This document shows positions 5,308-11,754 of a DNA stretch of 11,754 nucleotides, in pieces. Position 1 is the first letter of the stretch. The number at the start of each line of letters is the position of its first letter. Source of the stretch: Bog-532 sp036495425 (GTDB lineage Bacteria > Actinomycetota > Actinomycetes > Streptosporangiales > Streptosporangiaceae). The notes beneath the pieces were generated by a model. That model ran no database searches, was not told the origin of the DNA, and saw only the letters and a program-made list of their open reading frames with translations. Position numbers and translations under genes: made by a program. The stretch spans positions 1 to 11,754 of the forward strand of contig DASXMW010000086.1 of NCBI GenBank assembly GCA_036495425.1, given 5' to 3'.

Positions 5308-7271
5308 GGGCCGAGCAGGCCGGACGGTATGTCGGCCAGGCGGGAGCGGAGGTACTCGCCCAGGCCCTTGGCCTGCGGGTCCGGGCGGGTGGAGGCGGCC
5401 ACCCCCTCCCCCAGCAGGCCCACCAGCACGAAGTTGAGCGCGCTGAGGTTGGGCAGTTCGTAGCGGTGGACGTCAAGCGGGGCCGCCTCGGGGATCAACG
5501 CCCGCAGCCGGTCCACGGTCAGGTGGTCGCGCAGCCAGGGATAGGCGGCCGGGTCGCGGGTCCAGACGCCGATGTTGGCGTTGCCGCCCTTGTCCCCGGA
5601 ACGAGCCCCGCACACCCGGCCCAGCGGGGCCCGGGTGGTTGCCGAGCCTGATGGGGCCGCTGGGTCCGTCGGGGCTGTCGGGGACTGTGTGGCTGGTGTG
5701 GCCGGGGTGGTTAGGGTGGCCGGGGTCTCGGGGGTGGGCGGGGTTGGCGGGGCCGGGGTGTGGGGTGGGACGGGGACCTGGGTACCGTCGGGGAGGATCA
5801 CGGCGTGGGCGACCTCGGAGGCGGGGACCAGGGTGGGCCAGTAGACGCCGTAGGCGCTTTCTGGGGTGGGCGGGGTCGTGGTGTGGAAGCCCGCGTAACC
5901 GCCCAGGGCCAGTTCCATGGTGGCGTTGGAGAACGTGCGGCCTACCAGGCGCGGGTCCGGGTCCTTGACCGTGATGCGCAGGTGCGCGGTGGCCTGCTCG
6001 TTGGTGGGGGCGTCGGGCTGGTCGAACCGCAGCAGCCGGACGTCGACCTCGCCGAACTGGTCCCGGCCGCCGAGGATCGCGAACAGCTCCTGCTCGGCCC
6101 AGGCCGCCTTGTCCGCGATGTCCAGGCCGGTCAGCACCAGGGTCATCGTGTTGCGGTAGCCGCCCAGGAAGTTCATGGCCACCTTGGCCGTGGCCGGGGG
6201 CGGGCTGCCCCTGGTCCCGGACAGCCGGACCCGGTCCGGGCCGTCGGCGGCCAGCGTGACCGTGTCGAAGTGCGCGACCACGTCCGGGTTGGCGTAGGCC
6301 GGGCTGGCGATCTCGTACAGCAGCTGGGCGGTGACCGTGCCCACCGAGACCAGGCCGCCGGTGCCGTCGTGCTTGGTGATCACGCTGGAGCCGTCGGCGG
6401 CGACTTCGGCGATGGGGAAGCCCGGGTAGCGGCGGTCGCGGATCTCGTCCAGGAACGAGTAGTTGCCCCCGGTGGCCTGGGGACCGCACTCGATGACGTG
6501 CCCGGCCAGGACCGCGCCGGCCAGCGCGTCGAAGTCGTCGCGGCGCCAGCCGTGCCACCAGGCGGCCGGGCCGGTGACCAGCGAGGCGTCGGTGACCCGG
6601 GGGCAGACCACGATGTCGGCGCCGGCGTCCAGGGCGGCGGTGATGCCCCAGCCACCCAGGTAGGCGTTGGCCGTGACCGGCTTGCCGGGGGCCTGGGCCA
6701 GCGGCAGGCCGGTGTCCAGGTGGGCCAGGGCGTGCCCGGCGGCGGTCAGTTCGTCCAGCCGGGGCAGCAGGTCGTCGCCGGTCACGTAGGCGATCTTAGG
6801 GTGCAGGCCGAGCCGGTCGGCCAGCGCGGCCAGCTGGGTGGCCAGGCCCGACGGGTTGAGCCCGCCCGCGTTGTTGACGATCTTGATGCCGCGATCCAGG
6901 CAGGTACCGAGCACCTGTTCCAGCTGCCCGAGGACCGAGCGCGCGTAGCCGGCTGACGGGTCCTTCTGCTGGGCCTTCCACAGGATCAGCATGGTCAGCT
7001 CGGCCAGGTAGTCCCCGGTCAGGACGTCGATCGGGCCGCCTTCGACCATCTCCCGGGTGGCGGCGGCCCGATCGCCGTAGAAGCCGGACGAGTTGCCGAT
7101 GCGGACCGGACGCCGCCCTGGGGCTGGAGTGACTGGCGGGGAAACTGAGGTTTCTGGGTTGGGAGGGACTTCTGGGTTGGGAGGGACTTCTGAGATGAGA
7201 GGAGCTTCTGGAGCGGGAGGATCTTCTGGGGTGGAAGGGGCTCCTGGGGTGGGAGGGGTTGGCGGGGTCAT
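5304..7271 (-). CDS. AtuA-family protein (DUF1446 plus C-terminal AtuA-like domain)
   Basis: A 655-residue protein. Residues 1-53 are a proline-rich tail; about 54-498 form the DUF1446/AtuA N-terminal domain (VRIGNSSGFYGDR at 56-68, LTGDYLAELTM at 84-94, KIVNNAGGLNPSGL at 130-143, VVCPRVTDASL at 221-231, ECGPQATGGNYSF at 261-273). Residues 502-548 are a Thr/Pro/Ala-rich linker, and about 549-655 form the small C-terminal AtuA-like domain (RVCGARSGDKGGNANIGVW at 552-570). AtuA is named from the Pseudomonas acyclic terpene utilisation cluster, where it is needed for growth on citronellol-type terpenes; its chemistry has not been settled to my knowledge. The ATG at 7271 overlaps the upstream stop as ATGA. 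No good Shine-Dalgarno is visible and no other ATG, GTG or TTG precedes the conserved domain, so the tail must be translated. Next to a carboxylase and crotonases it suggests breakdown of methyl-branched or isoprenoid acyl-CoA. Confidence 0.92.
   Translation of the reverse strand: MTPPTPPTPGAPSTPEDPPAPEAPLISEVPPNPEVPPNPETSVSPPVTPAPGRRPVRIGNSSGFYGDRAAATREMVEGGPIDVLTGDYLAELTMLILWKAQQKDPSAGYARSVLGQLEQVLGTCLDRGIKIVNNAGGLNPSGLATQLAALADRLGLHPKIAYVTGDDLLPRLDELTAAGHALAHLDTGLPLAQAPGKPVTANAYLGGWGITAALDAGADIVVCPRVTDASLVTGPAAWWHGWRRDDFDALAGAVLAGHVIECGPQATGGNYSFLDEIRDRRYPGFPIAEVAADGSSVITKHDGTGGLVSVGTVTAQLLYEIASPAYANPDVVAHFDTVTLAADGPDRVRLSGTRGSPPPATAKVAMNFLGGYRNTMTLVLTGLDIADKAAWAEQELFAILGGRDQFGEVDVRLLRFDQPDAPTNEQATAHLRITVKDPDPRLVGRTFSNATMELALGGYAGFHTTTPPTPESAYGVYWPTLVPASEVAHAVILPDGTQVPVPPHTPAPPTPPTPETPATLTTPATPATQSPTAPTDPAAPSGSATTRAPLGRVCGARSGDKGGNANIGVWTRDPAAYPWLRDHLTVDRLRALIPEAAPLDVHRYELPNLSALNFVLVGLLGEGVAASTRPDPQAKGLGEYLRSRLADIPSGLLGP
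5628..5768 (-). other. Thr/Pro/Ala-rich interdomain linker in the AtuA-family protein
   Basis: Residues 502-548 of the AtuA-family protein contain runs such as PPTPPTPETPATL and TTPATPATQSP, with no hydrophobic core. The segment joins the large N-terminal domain to the small C-terminal domain and is probably disordered. In many relatives these two parts are separate proteins or closely joined, so this long linker looks like a lineage-specific feature. Confidence 0.75.
7153..7260. repeat. 18-bp minisatellite (six units) encoding the AtuA-family N-terminal tail
   Basis: Six consecutive 18-bp units start at 7153, 7171, 7189, 7207, 7225 and 7243. The first two are identical (tctgggttgggagggact); the others are degenerate. 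On the minus strand they encode hexapeptides: TPPTPG, APSTPE, DPPAPE, APLISE, VPPNPE and VPPNPE. About half the codons here end in A or T, and all five Glu codons are GAA, unlike neighbouring coding DNA, so this tail probably arose by repeat expansion. Confidence 0.9.
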
Positions 7272-8071
7272 TGGGGGGTCTTTTCATCGCGGGGTTCGCG
7301 GCCGGGGCCGCGCGGGCCGGCGAAGGACTGGGCGATGGTCATCCACTGGTTGGCCACCGGGCCCGCGACGACCAGGCCGGTGTCGGCCAGGTGGCGCCGC
7401 TGGGTCACGGCCAGGCAGAAATCCAGGGCGGTGCCGGCCACCCGGTCGGTGGCGCCGGGCGGCCCCCAGGTCCAGACGTCCCCGTCGGGGGCGGTGAGCT
7501 CGACCCGGATCGGCCGCTCGGGCGGGGGCCGGCCGTTGACCGTGTAGCTGTACGGGAGGGCCCGGATGCCGATGTGGGCCACGTGCCGCAGCCGCGAGGT
7601 GGCCGGCCGGTCCACTCCGAGGGTGTCGGCGATGTCCTGGGCGTGGGCCCAGGTCTCCATCAGCCGGGCGGTGACCGAGGAGGCCACCCCCATGTCCGGC
7701 CCGAACCACGGCAGCCGGGCGGCCGGGTCGCAGCGCGCGTACCCGTCCAGCAGGGCCTCGCGGGCGGTGCCGAACCACCCGGCCACGGTGTCCCCGTCCA
7801 GGTGCCGGTGCGCGGCGGCCACCCGGTCCGGGTAGTCGTCGCCGTCGGCGGCCAGGGCCTGGGCTTCGGCCCGGAACCGGTCCGGGTCGGTGACGGACAG
7901 CAGGGTCACGTCGTCGAAGTAGGCCAGGTGGGTGACCTGGTCGGTGATGGACCAGCCGGCCGCCGGGGTCGGCCGGGTCCAGTCGGCCGGGGCCAGCCCG
8001 TCCAGCAGGTCGGTCACGTCGGCCGACTCCGCGGCCAGGTCGGCCAGCAGCGGCTTGAGGTCGGCCGGCAT
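7268..8071 (-). CDS. TIGR03084-family metal-binding protein (maleylpyruvate isomerase-like)
   Basis: A 267-residue protein of the TIGR03084 family, in the DinB-like/mycothiol-dependent maleylpyruvate isomerase superfamily. The N-terminal helical bundle has WSITDQVTHLAYFDD (40-54) and METWAHAQDIADTLGVDRP (138-156). His48, Glu139 and His143 have the spacing and context of the His/Glu/His metal site of maleylpyruvate isomerase. The C-terminal half (about 165-250, with RALPYSYTVNGRPP at 170-183) matches the wyosine-base-formation-like domain of this family. Its reaction is unknown; the superfamily often uses mycothiol as a cofactor. The frame extends back to 8494, but that extension is a compositional shadow of the crotonase gene. 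The ATG at 8071 shares one base with that gene's stop (TGATG), and I chose it. A metal-dependent isomerase or thiol-transfer step in the same acyl-CoA pathway is plausible but inferred. Confidence 0.88.
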   Translation of the reverse strand: MPADLKPLLADLAAESADVTDLLDGLAPADWTRPTPAAGWSITDQVTHLAYFDDVTLLSVTDPDRFRAEAQALAADGDDYPDRVAAAHRHLDGDTVAGWFGTAREALLDGYARCDPAARLPWFGPDMGVASSVTARLMETWAHAQDIADTLGVDRPATSRLRHVAHIGIRALPYSYTVNGRPPPERPIRVELTAPDGDVWTWGPPGATDRVAGTALDFCLAVTQRRHLADTGLVVAGPVANQWMTIAQSFAGPRGPGREPRDEKTPQ

Positions 8072-8838
8072 CAGCGGCCGGTCCAGACCGGGCGCCGCTT
8101 GTCGCGGAAGGCGGCCGGGCCCTCCTGCGCGTCGGCGCTGCGGTAGACCGGGCCCCAGATCCGGTCGGCTTCGTCGTAGGCCTGAGCCAGGCCGTGCTCG
8201 GCGGCCAGGTACACGGTCCGCTTGGCGGCCCGGACCGACAGCGGGGCGTTGGCCGCGATCCGCTCGGCCAGCGCCTGAGCCGCGGCGGCCAGGCCGGCGT
8301 CGGGCACGACCTGGTTGACCAGCCCGAGTTCGTAGGCCCGGGGGGCGGACACCGGGTCGCCGGTGAGCAGGATCTCCATCGCGGCCCGGGGCGGGATCAG
8401 CCACGGCAGCGGCACCGCCCACGGGGAGCCGCGGCCCACCTTGACCTCGCTGACCGCGAACCGGGCCGACTCGGCGGCCAGGCACAGGTCGCACTGCTGG
8501 GCGAGCAGGAAGCCGCCCGCATAGGCGACCCCGTTGACGGCGGCGATGGTGGGCTTGGCCACCTCGATGTTGCGGCCGAACTGGGGCAGGAAGTCGGGCG
8601 GCGGGATCTCCAGCGAGGTCTCGGCCATCTCCTTGAGGTCGCCGCCCGCGCAGAAGGCGCGGTCCCCGGCTCCGGTCAGCACCAGCACCTGGGCGGTGTC
8701 GTCGCCGTTGAACCGGCGCACCCCGGCGAACAGGCCGTCGCGCACCGCCTTGTTCAACGCGTTGCGGGCCTCGGGGCGGTCGATGGTCAGCCAGGCGACG
8801 CCGTTGCGCACCTCGTAGCGGACCACATCGTCAGTCAC
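8071..8838 (-). CDS. Crotonase (enoyl-CoA hydratase/isomerase family), third gene of unit A
   Basis: A 255-residue crotonase. Motifs are RPEARNALNKAV (21-32), FCAGGDLKEM (62-71, oxyanion segment), VNGVAYAGGFLLAQQCDL (101-118) and ARFAVSEVKVG (125-135). Aligned by eye to rat enoyl-CoA hydratase, Leu111 replaces Glu144, while Glu131 matches Glu164. Keeping only the second glutamate is the pattern of delta3,delta2-enoyl-CoA isomerases, so an isomerase is at least as likely as a hydratase. The frame runs back to 8949, but the extra residues are a shadow of the carboxylase reading frame. The GTG at 8838 has AGGGAGA (8850-8844) five bases upstream and overlaps the carboxylase stop by eight bases. 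By position it should act on the same CoA esters as the carboxylase. Confidence 0.92.
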   Translation of the reverse strand: MTDDVVRYEVRNGVAWLTIDRPEARNALNKAVRDGLFAGVRRFNGDDTAQVLVLTGAGDRAFCAGGDLKEMAETSLEIPPPDFLPQFGRNIEVAKPTIAAVNGVAYAGGFLLAQQCDLCLAAESARFAVSEVKVGRGSPWAVPLPWLIPPRAAMEILLTGDPVSAPRAYELGLVNQVVPDAGLAAAAQALAERIAANAPLSVRAAKRTVYLAAEHGLAQAYDEADRIWGPVYRSADAQEGPAAFRDKRRPVWTGR

Positions 8839-10870
8839 CTGAATCTCCCTCGTCGTCGAGCACGGCCAGCACGGAGCCGCTGTCGACCTGGGTCCCGACC
8901 GCGACCGGCAGGTCGGTGACCACCCCGGCGGCCGGGGCGCGGATGGCATGCTCCATCTTCATGGCCTCGATGGCCAGGATCGTGGCGCCGGGCGGCACGT
9001 GGTCGCCCACGGCGACCTCGACCCGGACGACGGTGCCGGGCATGGGGGCCAGCAGCGAGCCGGTCTGGGCCGTGGCCGCCGGGTCGGGGAACCGGTCTTC
9101 CTCGGTGAGCACGCTGTGGCCGAGGGCGCTGTCCACGTAGATGGCCCCGCCCGCCGCGTGCACGTCGATGACGCGGCGCACCCCGGCAATCTCCAGGTCC
9201 ACTTGGTGGGTGACGTGGGGCTCCGGGGGGCTTGTTACCTCGTTCAGCCGGACGTCTCGATACTCCGTGCCGTCGACCTCGGCGCGGAGGCCGTCGCGGG
9301 TGAAGGCGTAGCTGACCTCGATGAGCTGGCCGCCGGCGGTGTAGCTGGCCCGCTGGGGGGCGCTGGGGTTGTTGCGCCAGCCGGAGGGCAGGGTGGCCAG
9401 GACCGGGGCGTCCCGGCGGCGGCGGGCCTGCTCGGCCAGGACCACCGCCAGCACGTGCTCGGGCGGCACCGGGGTTGCCGGGCACAGGTCCTCGGGCCGG
9501 TGCCGGGTCAGGTAGCCGGTGTCGATGGCGCCGGCCGCGAACTCCGGCTCGCGCAGGACGCCCACCAGCAGGTCGCGGTTGGTGACCACGCCGTGCAGCC
9601 GGGCCCGGGCCAGGGCCCCGGCCAGCACCCGGCGGGCCTCGTCGCGGGTGCGGCCGAACCCGATCACCTTGGCCAGCATCGAGTCGTAGAACGTGCTGAC
9701 CCGGGTGCCGGAGGCGAAGCCCGCGTCCACCCGGAGCCCGGGCCCGGCCGGGATGTCGAACCGGGCCACGTCCCCGCTGGCGGGCAGGTAGCCGGCGGCC
9801 ACGTCCTCGGCGTACAGCCGGGCCTCGATGGCGTGGCCGCTGAAGGTGGCCCCGGTGACCTCGGGCGGCAGCGGCCGGCCGGCCGCCACGTCGAGCTGGA
9901 CCTGGACCAGGTCCAGGCCGGTGATCAGCTCGGTGACCGGGTGCTCGACCTGGAGCCGGGTGTTGACCTCGAGGAAGTAGAACCGGCCCGTGGTGTCGAG
10001 CACGAACTCGACCGTGCCCGCGCCCACATAGCCGATGGCCCGGCCCGCGGCCACCGCGGCCCGGCACAGCTCCTGGCGCAGGTCCGGGCCGACCGCCGGG
10101 GACGGCGCCTCCTCGATGATCTTCTGGTAGCGGCGCTGGACCGAGCACTCGCGCTCGAACAGGTGGACCACGGTCCCGGCCTGGTCGCCGAAGATCTGGA
10201 CCTCGATGTGCCGGGGGGATTCGACGAACCGTTCCAGGAACACCGTGCCGTTGCCGAACGCGGAGGCGGCCTCGCGGCGGGCGCTGGCCACGGCCCCGGC
10301 CATCCCGGCGGCACCGGGCACGATGCGCATGCCGCGCCCGCCGCCGCCGAACGCCGCCTTGACCAGCACCGGGTAGCCGATCTCGTCGGCCGCCTTGACC
10401 AGCGCGGCCGGGTCGGGCTCGGCCACGTCGTCGAACACCGCGCCGGGCAGGACCGGGACGCCGGCCGCGGCCATGATCTCCTTGGCCGCGATCTTCGAGC
10501 CCATGGCTTCGATGGCCTCGGGAGTGGGGCCGACGAAGGTCAGCCCGGCCGCGGCGCAGGCCCGGGCGAAGCCCGCGTTCTCGGACAGGAATCCGTAGCC
10601 CGGGTGCACGCTGTCGGCGCCGGTGGCGGCGGCCGCGGCCAGCAGGGCCCCGGCGTTCAGGTAGGTATCGGCCGGGGCCGAGCCGGGCAGCCGGACCGCC
10701 TCGTCGGCGTCGCGGGCGAACGGCAGCCCCTCGTCCGGGTCGGAGAACACCGCCACCGTGGCCAGGTCCATGGCCCGGGCGGTGCGGATGACCCGGGACG
10801 CGATCTCGCCCCGGTTGGCGATGAGCAGCTTCCGCAGGGTTTTAGTCGGCACTGTGCTGTGGGCCCTCAC
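8831..10870 (-). CDS. Acyl-CoA carboxylase alpha subunit (biotin carboxylase plus biotin carrier)
   Basis: A 679-residue protein, a normal length for alpha subunits of the methylcrotonyl-, geranyl- or propionyl-CoA carboxylase type. It would carboxylate its own biotin using ATP and bicarbonate, then pass the carboxyl group to the beta subunit. Domains in order: the biotin carboxylase N-terminal domain (LLIANRGEIASRVIRTA, 15-31; SVHPGYGFLSEN, 87-98), the ATP-grasp domain with the glycine loop AAFGGGGRGM (172-181), RRYQKIIEEAPSP (246-258) and catalytic EVNTRLQVEHPVTE (301-314), the biotin carboxylase C-terminal domain (to about 455), a linker/BT-like region (460-600) and the biotinyl domain with EAMKMEH (Lys638 biotinylated). 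The start is GTG at 10870, a GTGA overlap with the beta-subunit stop; a second GTG at 10852 would also keep the domain. Acyl-CoA specificity lies mainly in the beta subunit, so this gene alone does not name the substrate. Confidence 0.96.
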   Translation of the reverse strand: MRAHSTVPTKTLRKLLIANRGEIASRVIRTARAMDLATVAVFSDPDEGLPFARDADEAVRLPGSAPADTYLNAGALLAAAAATGADSVHPGYGFLSENAGFARACAAAGLTFVGPTPEAIEAMGSKIAAKEIMAAAGVPVLPGAVFDDVAEPDPAALVKAADEIGYPVLVKAAFGGGGRGMRIVPGAAGMAGAVASARREAASAFGNGTVFLERFVESPRHIEVQIFGDQAGTVVHLFERECSVQRRYQKIIEEAPSPAVGPDLRQELCRAAVAAGRAIGYVGAGTVEFVLDTTGRFYFLEVNTRLQVEHPVTELITGLDLVQVQLDVAAGRPLPPEVTGATFSGHAIEARLYAEDVAAGYLPASGDVARFDIPAGPGLRVDAGFASGTRVSTFYDSMLAKVIGFGRTRDEARRVLAGALARARLHGVVTNRDLLVGVLREPEFAAGAIDTGYLTRHRPEDLCPATPVPPEHVLAVVLAEQARRRRDAPVLATLPSGWRNNPSAPQRASYTAGGQLIEVSYAFTRDGLRAEVDGTEYRDVRLNEVTSPPEPHVTHQVDLEIAGVRRVIDVHAAGGAIYVDSALGHSVLTEEDRFPDPAATAQTGSLLAPMPGTVVRVEVAVGDHVPPGATILAIEAMKMEHAIRAPAAGVVTDLPVAVGTQVDSGSVLAVLDDEGDSGD

Positions 10871-11754
10871 ATCCGGAAGACGCCGAAGCCGCGGCGGCCG
10901 GCCACCGGGCCGGAGTGCACCGCGGACAGCGTCATGCCGAGCACGGAACGGGTGTCGCGCGGGTCGATGACCCCGTCGTCGTAGAGCCGCGCGCTGACAA
11001 AGAACGAGCTGGATTCGCTCTCGATCTGGGCCTCGATCTGCCGGCGCCGTTTCTGGTCGGCTTCGACGTCGAACGGGCGGCCGGTGGCGGCGGCCGAGGC
11101 CTGGCCCACGATCGACATCACCCCGGCCAGCTGCTGGGCGCCCATCACGGCCAGCTTGGCGTTGGCCCAGGCGAACATGAACCGCGGGTCGTAGGCCCGG
11201 CCGGACATGCCGTAGTTGCCGGCCCCGAACGAGGCGGCCATGTTGATGGTCAGGTGCGGCACGGCCGAGTTGGTCACCGCGTTGATCATCTTGGCCCCGT
11301 CCTTGATGATCCCGCCCTGCTCGTACTGGGCGCCGACCATGTAGCCGGTGGTGTTCTGCAGGAAGACCAGGGGGATGTCGCTCTGGTTGGCCAGCAGGAT
11401 GAACTCGGTGGCCTTCTTGGCCTCCTCGCTGAACAGCACGCCGCGGGCGTTGGCCAGCACCCCGGCCGGGTAGCCGTGGATCGAGGTCCAGCCGGTGACC
11501 AGGCTGGTGCCGTAGCGCGGCTTGTACTCGTCGAACCGGGAGCCGTCGGTGACCCGGGCCAGCACCTCGCGCGGGTCGAACGGGGTCCGGAAGTCGGCCG
11601 AGACGATGCCGAGCAGCTCGTCCGGGTCGTAGGCGGGCGGGTCCGGGGGCTCGGTGGGCCGCGGCCCGAGCTTGCGCCAGTGCAGGTCGGCCACGATCTG
11701 GCGGCCGAGCCGGATGCAGTCCAGCTCGTCGGTGGCGAAGTAGTCGGCCAGCCC
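10867..11754 (-). CDS. Acyl-CoA carboxylase beta subunit (carboxyltransferase), 5'-truncated by the window
   Basis: The visible 295 residues are the C-terminal part of a carboxyltransferase subunit usually about 520-540 residues long. The frame stays open to the window edge, so the true start lies outside; a GTG at 11694 is internal. The first visible residues, GLADYFATDEL, continue the family fold. Characteristic segments are TGWTSIHGYPAGVLANARG, FLQNTTGYMVGAQYEQGG, KDGAKMINAVTNSAVPHLTI, SFGAGNYGMSGRAYDPRFMF and NAKLAVMGAQQLAGV. These match the methylcrotonyl-CoA/geranyl-CoA carboxylase beta branch more closely than the propionyl-CoA type. It would transfer the carboxyl group from biotin to an acyl-CoA in a complex with the adjacent alpha subunit. 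With an AtuA-family protein and two crotonases in the same unit, a beta-methyl-branched enoyl-CoA is the best guess for the substrate. The choice between 3-methylcrotonyl-CoA, geranyl-CoA or another ester cannot be made here. Confidence 0.95.
   Translation of the reverse strand, partial: GLADYFATDELDCIRLGRQIVADLHWRKLGPRPTEPPDPPAYDPDELLGIVSADFRTPFDPREVLARVTDGSRFDEYKPRYGTSLVTGWTSIHGYPAGVLANARGVLFSEEAKKATEFILLANQSDIPLVFLQNTTGYMVGAQYEQGGIIKDGAKMINAVTNSAVPHLTINMAASFGAGNYGMSGRAYDPRFMFAWANAKLAVMGAQQLAGVMSIVGQASAAATGRPFDVEADQKRRRQIEAQIESESSSFFVSARLYDDGVIDPRDTRSVLGMTLSAVHSGPVAGRRGFGVFRM

Noticed and set aside
4180..5463. A 427-residue plus-strand frame running from the intergenic gap across the crotonase.
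   Set aside because: Most of it is antisense to the crotonase at 4507-5307, and the part over the gap translates GC-rich repeats into low-complexity sequence. No ribosome-binding site or motif was seen.
8072..8494. A longer N-terminus for the TIGR03084 protein, starting at 8494.
   Set aside because: It is a shadow of the crotonase gene; the family begins near the MPADLKPLL start at 8071.
8839..8949. A longer N-terminus for the crotonase, starting at 8949.
   Set aside because: The 37 residues are a shadow of the biotinyl-domain coding DNA, and the GTG at 8838 has a good ribosome-binding site.
8948..10984. A 678-residue plus-strand open frame opposite the biotin carboxylase gene.
   Set aside because: It is antisense to a clearly conserved enzyme, has a Gly/Val/Gln/His-rich composition typical of high-GC shadow frames, and shows no family motif.

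Overview
The base composition is very GC-rich, codons mostly end in G or C, GTG starts are common, and one gene belongs to the mycothiol-associated TIGR03084/maleylpyruvate-isomerase-like family. Together these point to a high-GC actinomycete; genus cannot be read from the window. All ten credible genes lie on the minus strand, so transcription runs from high to low coordinates. The window looks like acyl-CoA catabolism rather than core metabolism.

Unit A (11754 down to 4507) holds six genes packed with start/stop overlaps of 1 to 8 bases. In order they are: the C-terminal part of an acyl-CoA carboxylase carboxyltransferase (beta) subunit, cut by the window edge; a biotin carboxylase/biotin carrier alpha subunit; a crotonase; a TIGR03084-family metal-binding protein; an AtuA-family protein (DUF1446 plus a C-terminal AtuA-like domain); and a second crotonase. 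Carboxylase plus crotonase plus AtuA recalls the Pseudomonas atu (acyclic terpene utilisation) and liu (leucine/isovalerate) pathways, in which a beta-methyl enoyl-CoA is carboxylated, hydrated and cleaved. No acyl-CoA dehydrogenase or lyase is in view, so those steps would have to be encoded outside the window.

A 426-base gap (4081-4506) separates the two units. It holds a perfect 21-bp inverted repeat, a block of 15-bp GC-rich repeats, and an AT-rich stretch with nested TTAGA/TCTAA inverted repeats just upstream of unit B, which is the most likely promoter/operator.

Unit B (4080 down to 99) holds four genes: a SnoaL/NTF2-fold protein; an acyl-CoA ligase (class I adenylate-forming enzyme); a TetR-type regulator; and a fusion of an NTF2-fold domain to a crotonase. 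The ligase would activate an acid to its CoA ester, the regulator probably controls the unit, and the two NTF2-fold proteins and the crotonase would act on the CoA ester.

The points that stand out are: the NTF2-crotonase fusion; three crotonases that each keep a different part of the classical glutamate pair (one keeps only the first, one only the second, one neither); several in-frame minisatellites (30-bp, 15-bp and 18-bp units), one of which builds the N-terminus of the AtuA-family protein; and the strong hairpin between the units. The substrate is not determined by the sequence.
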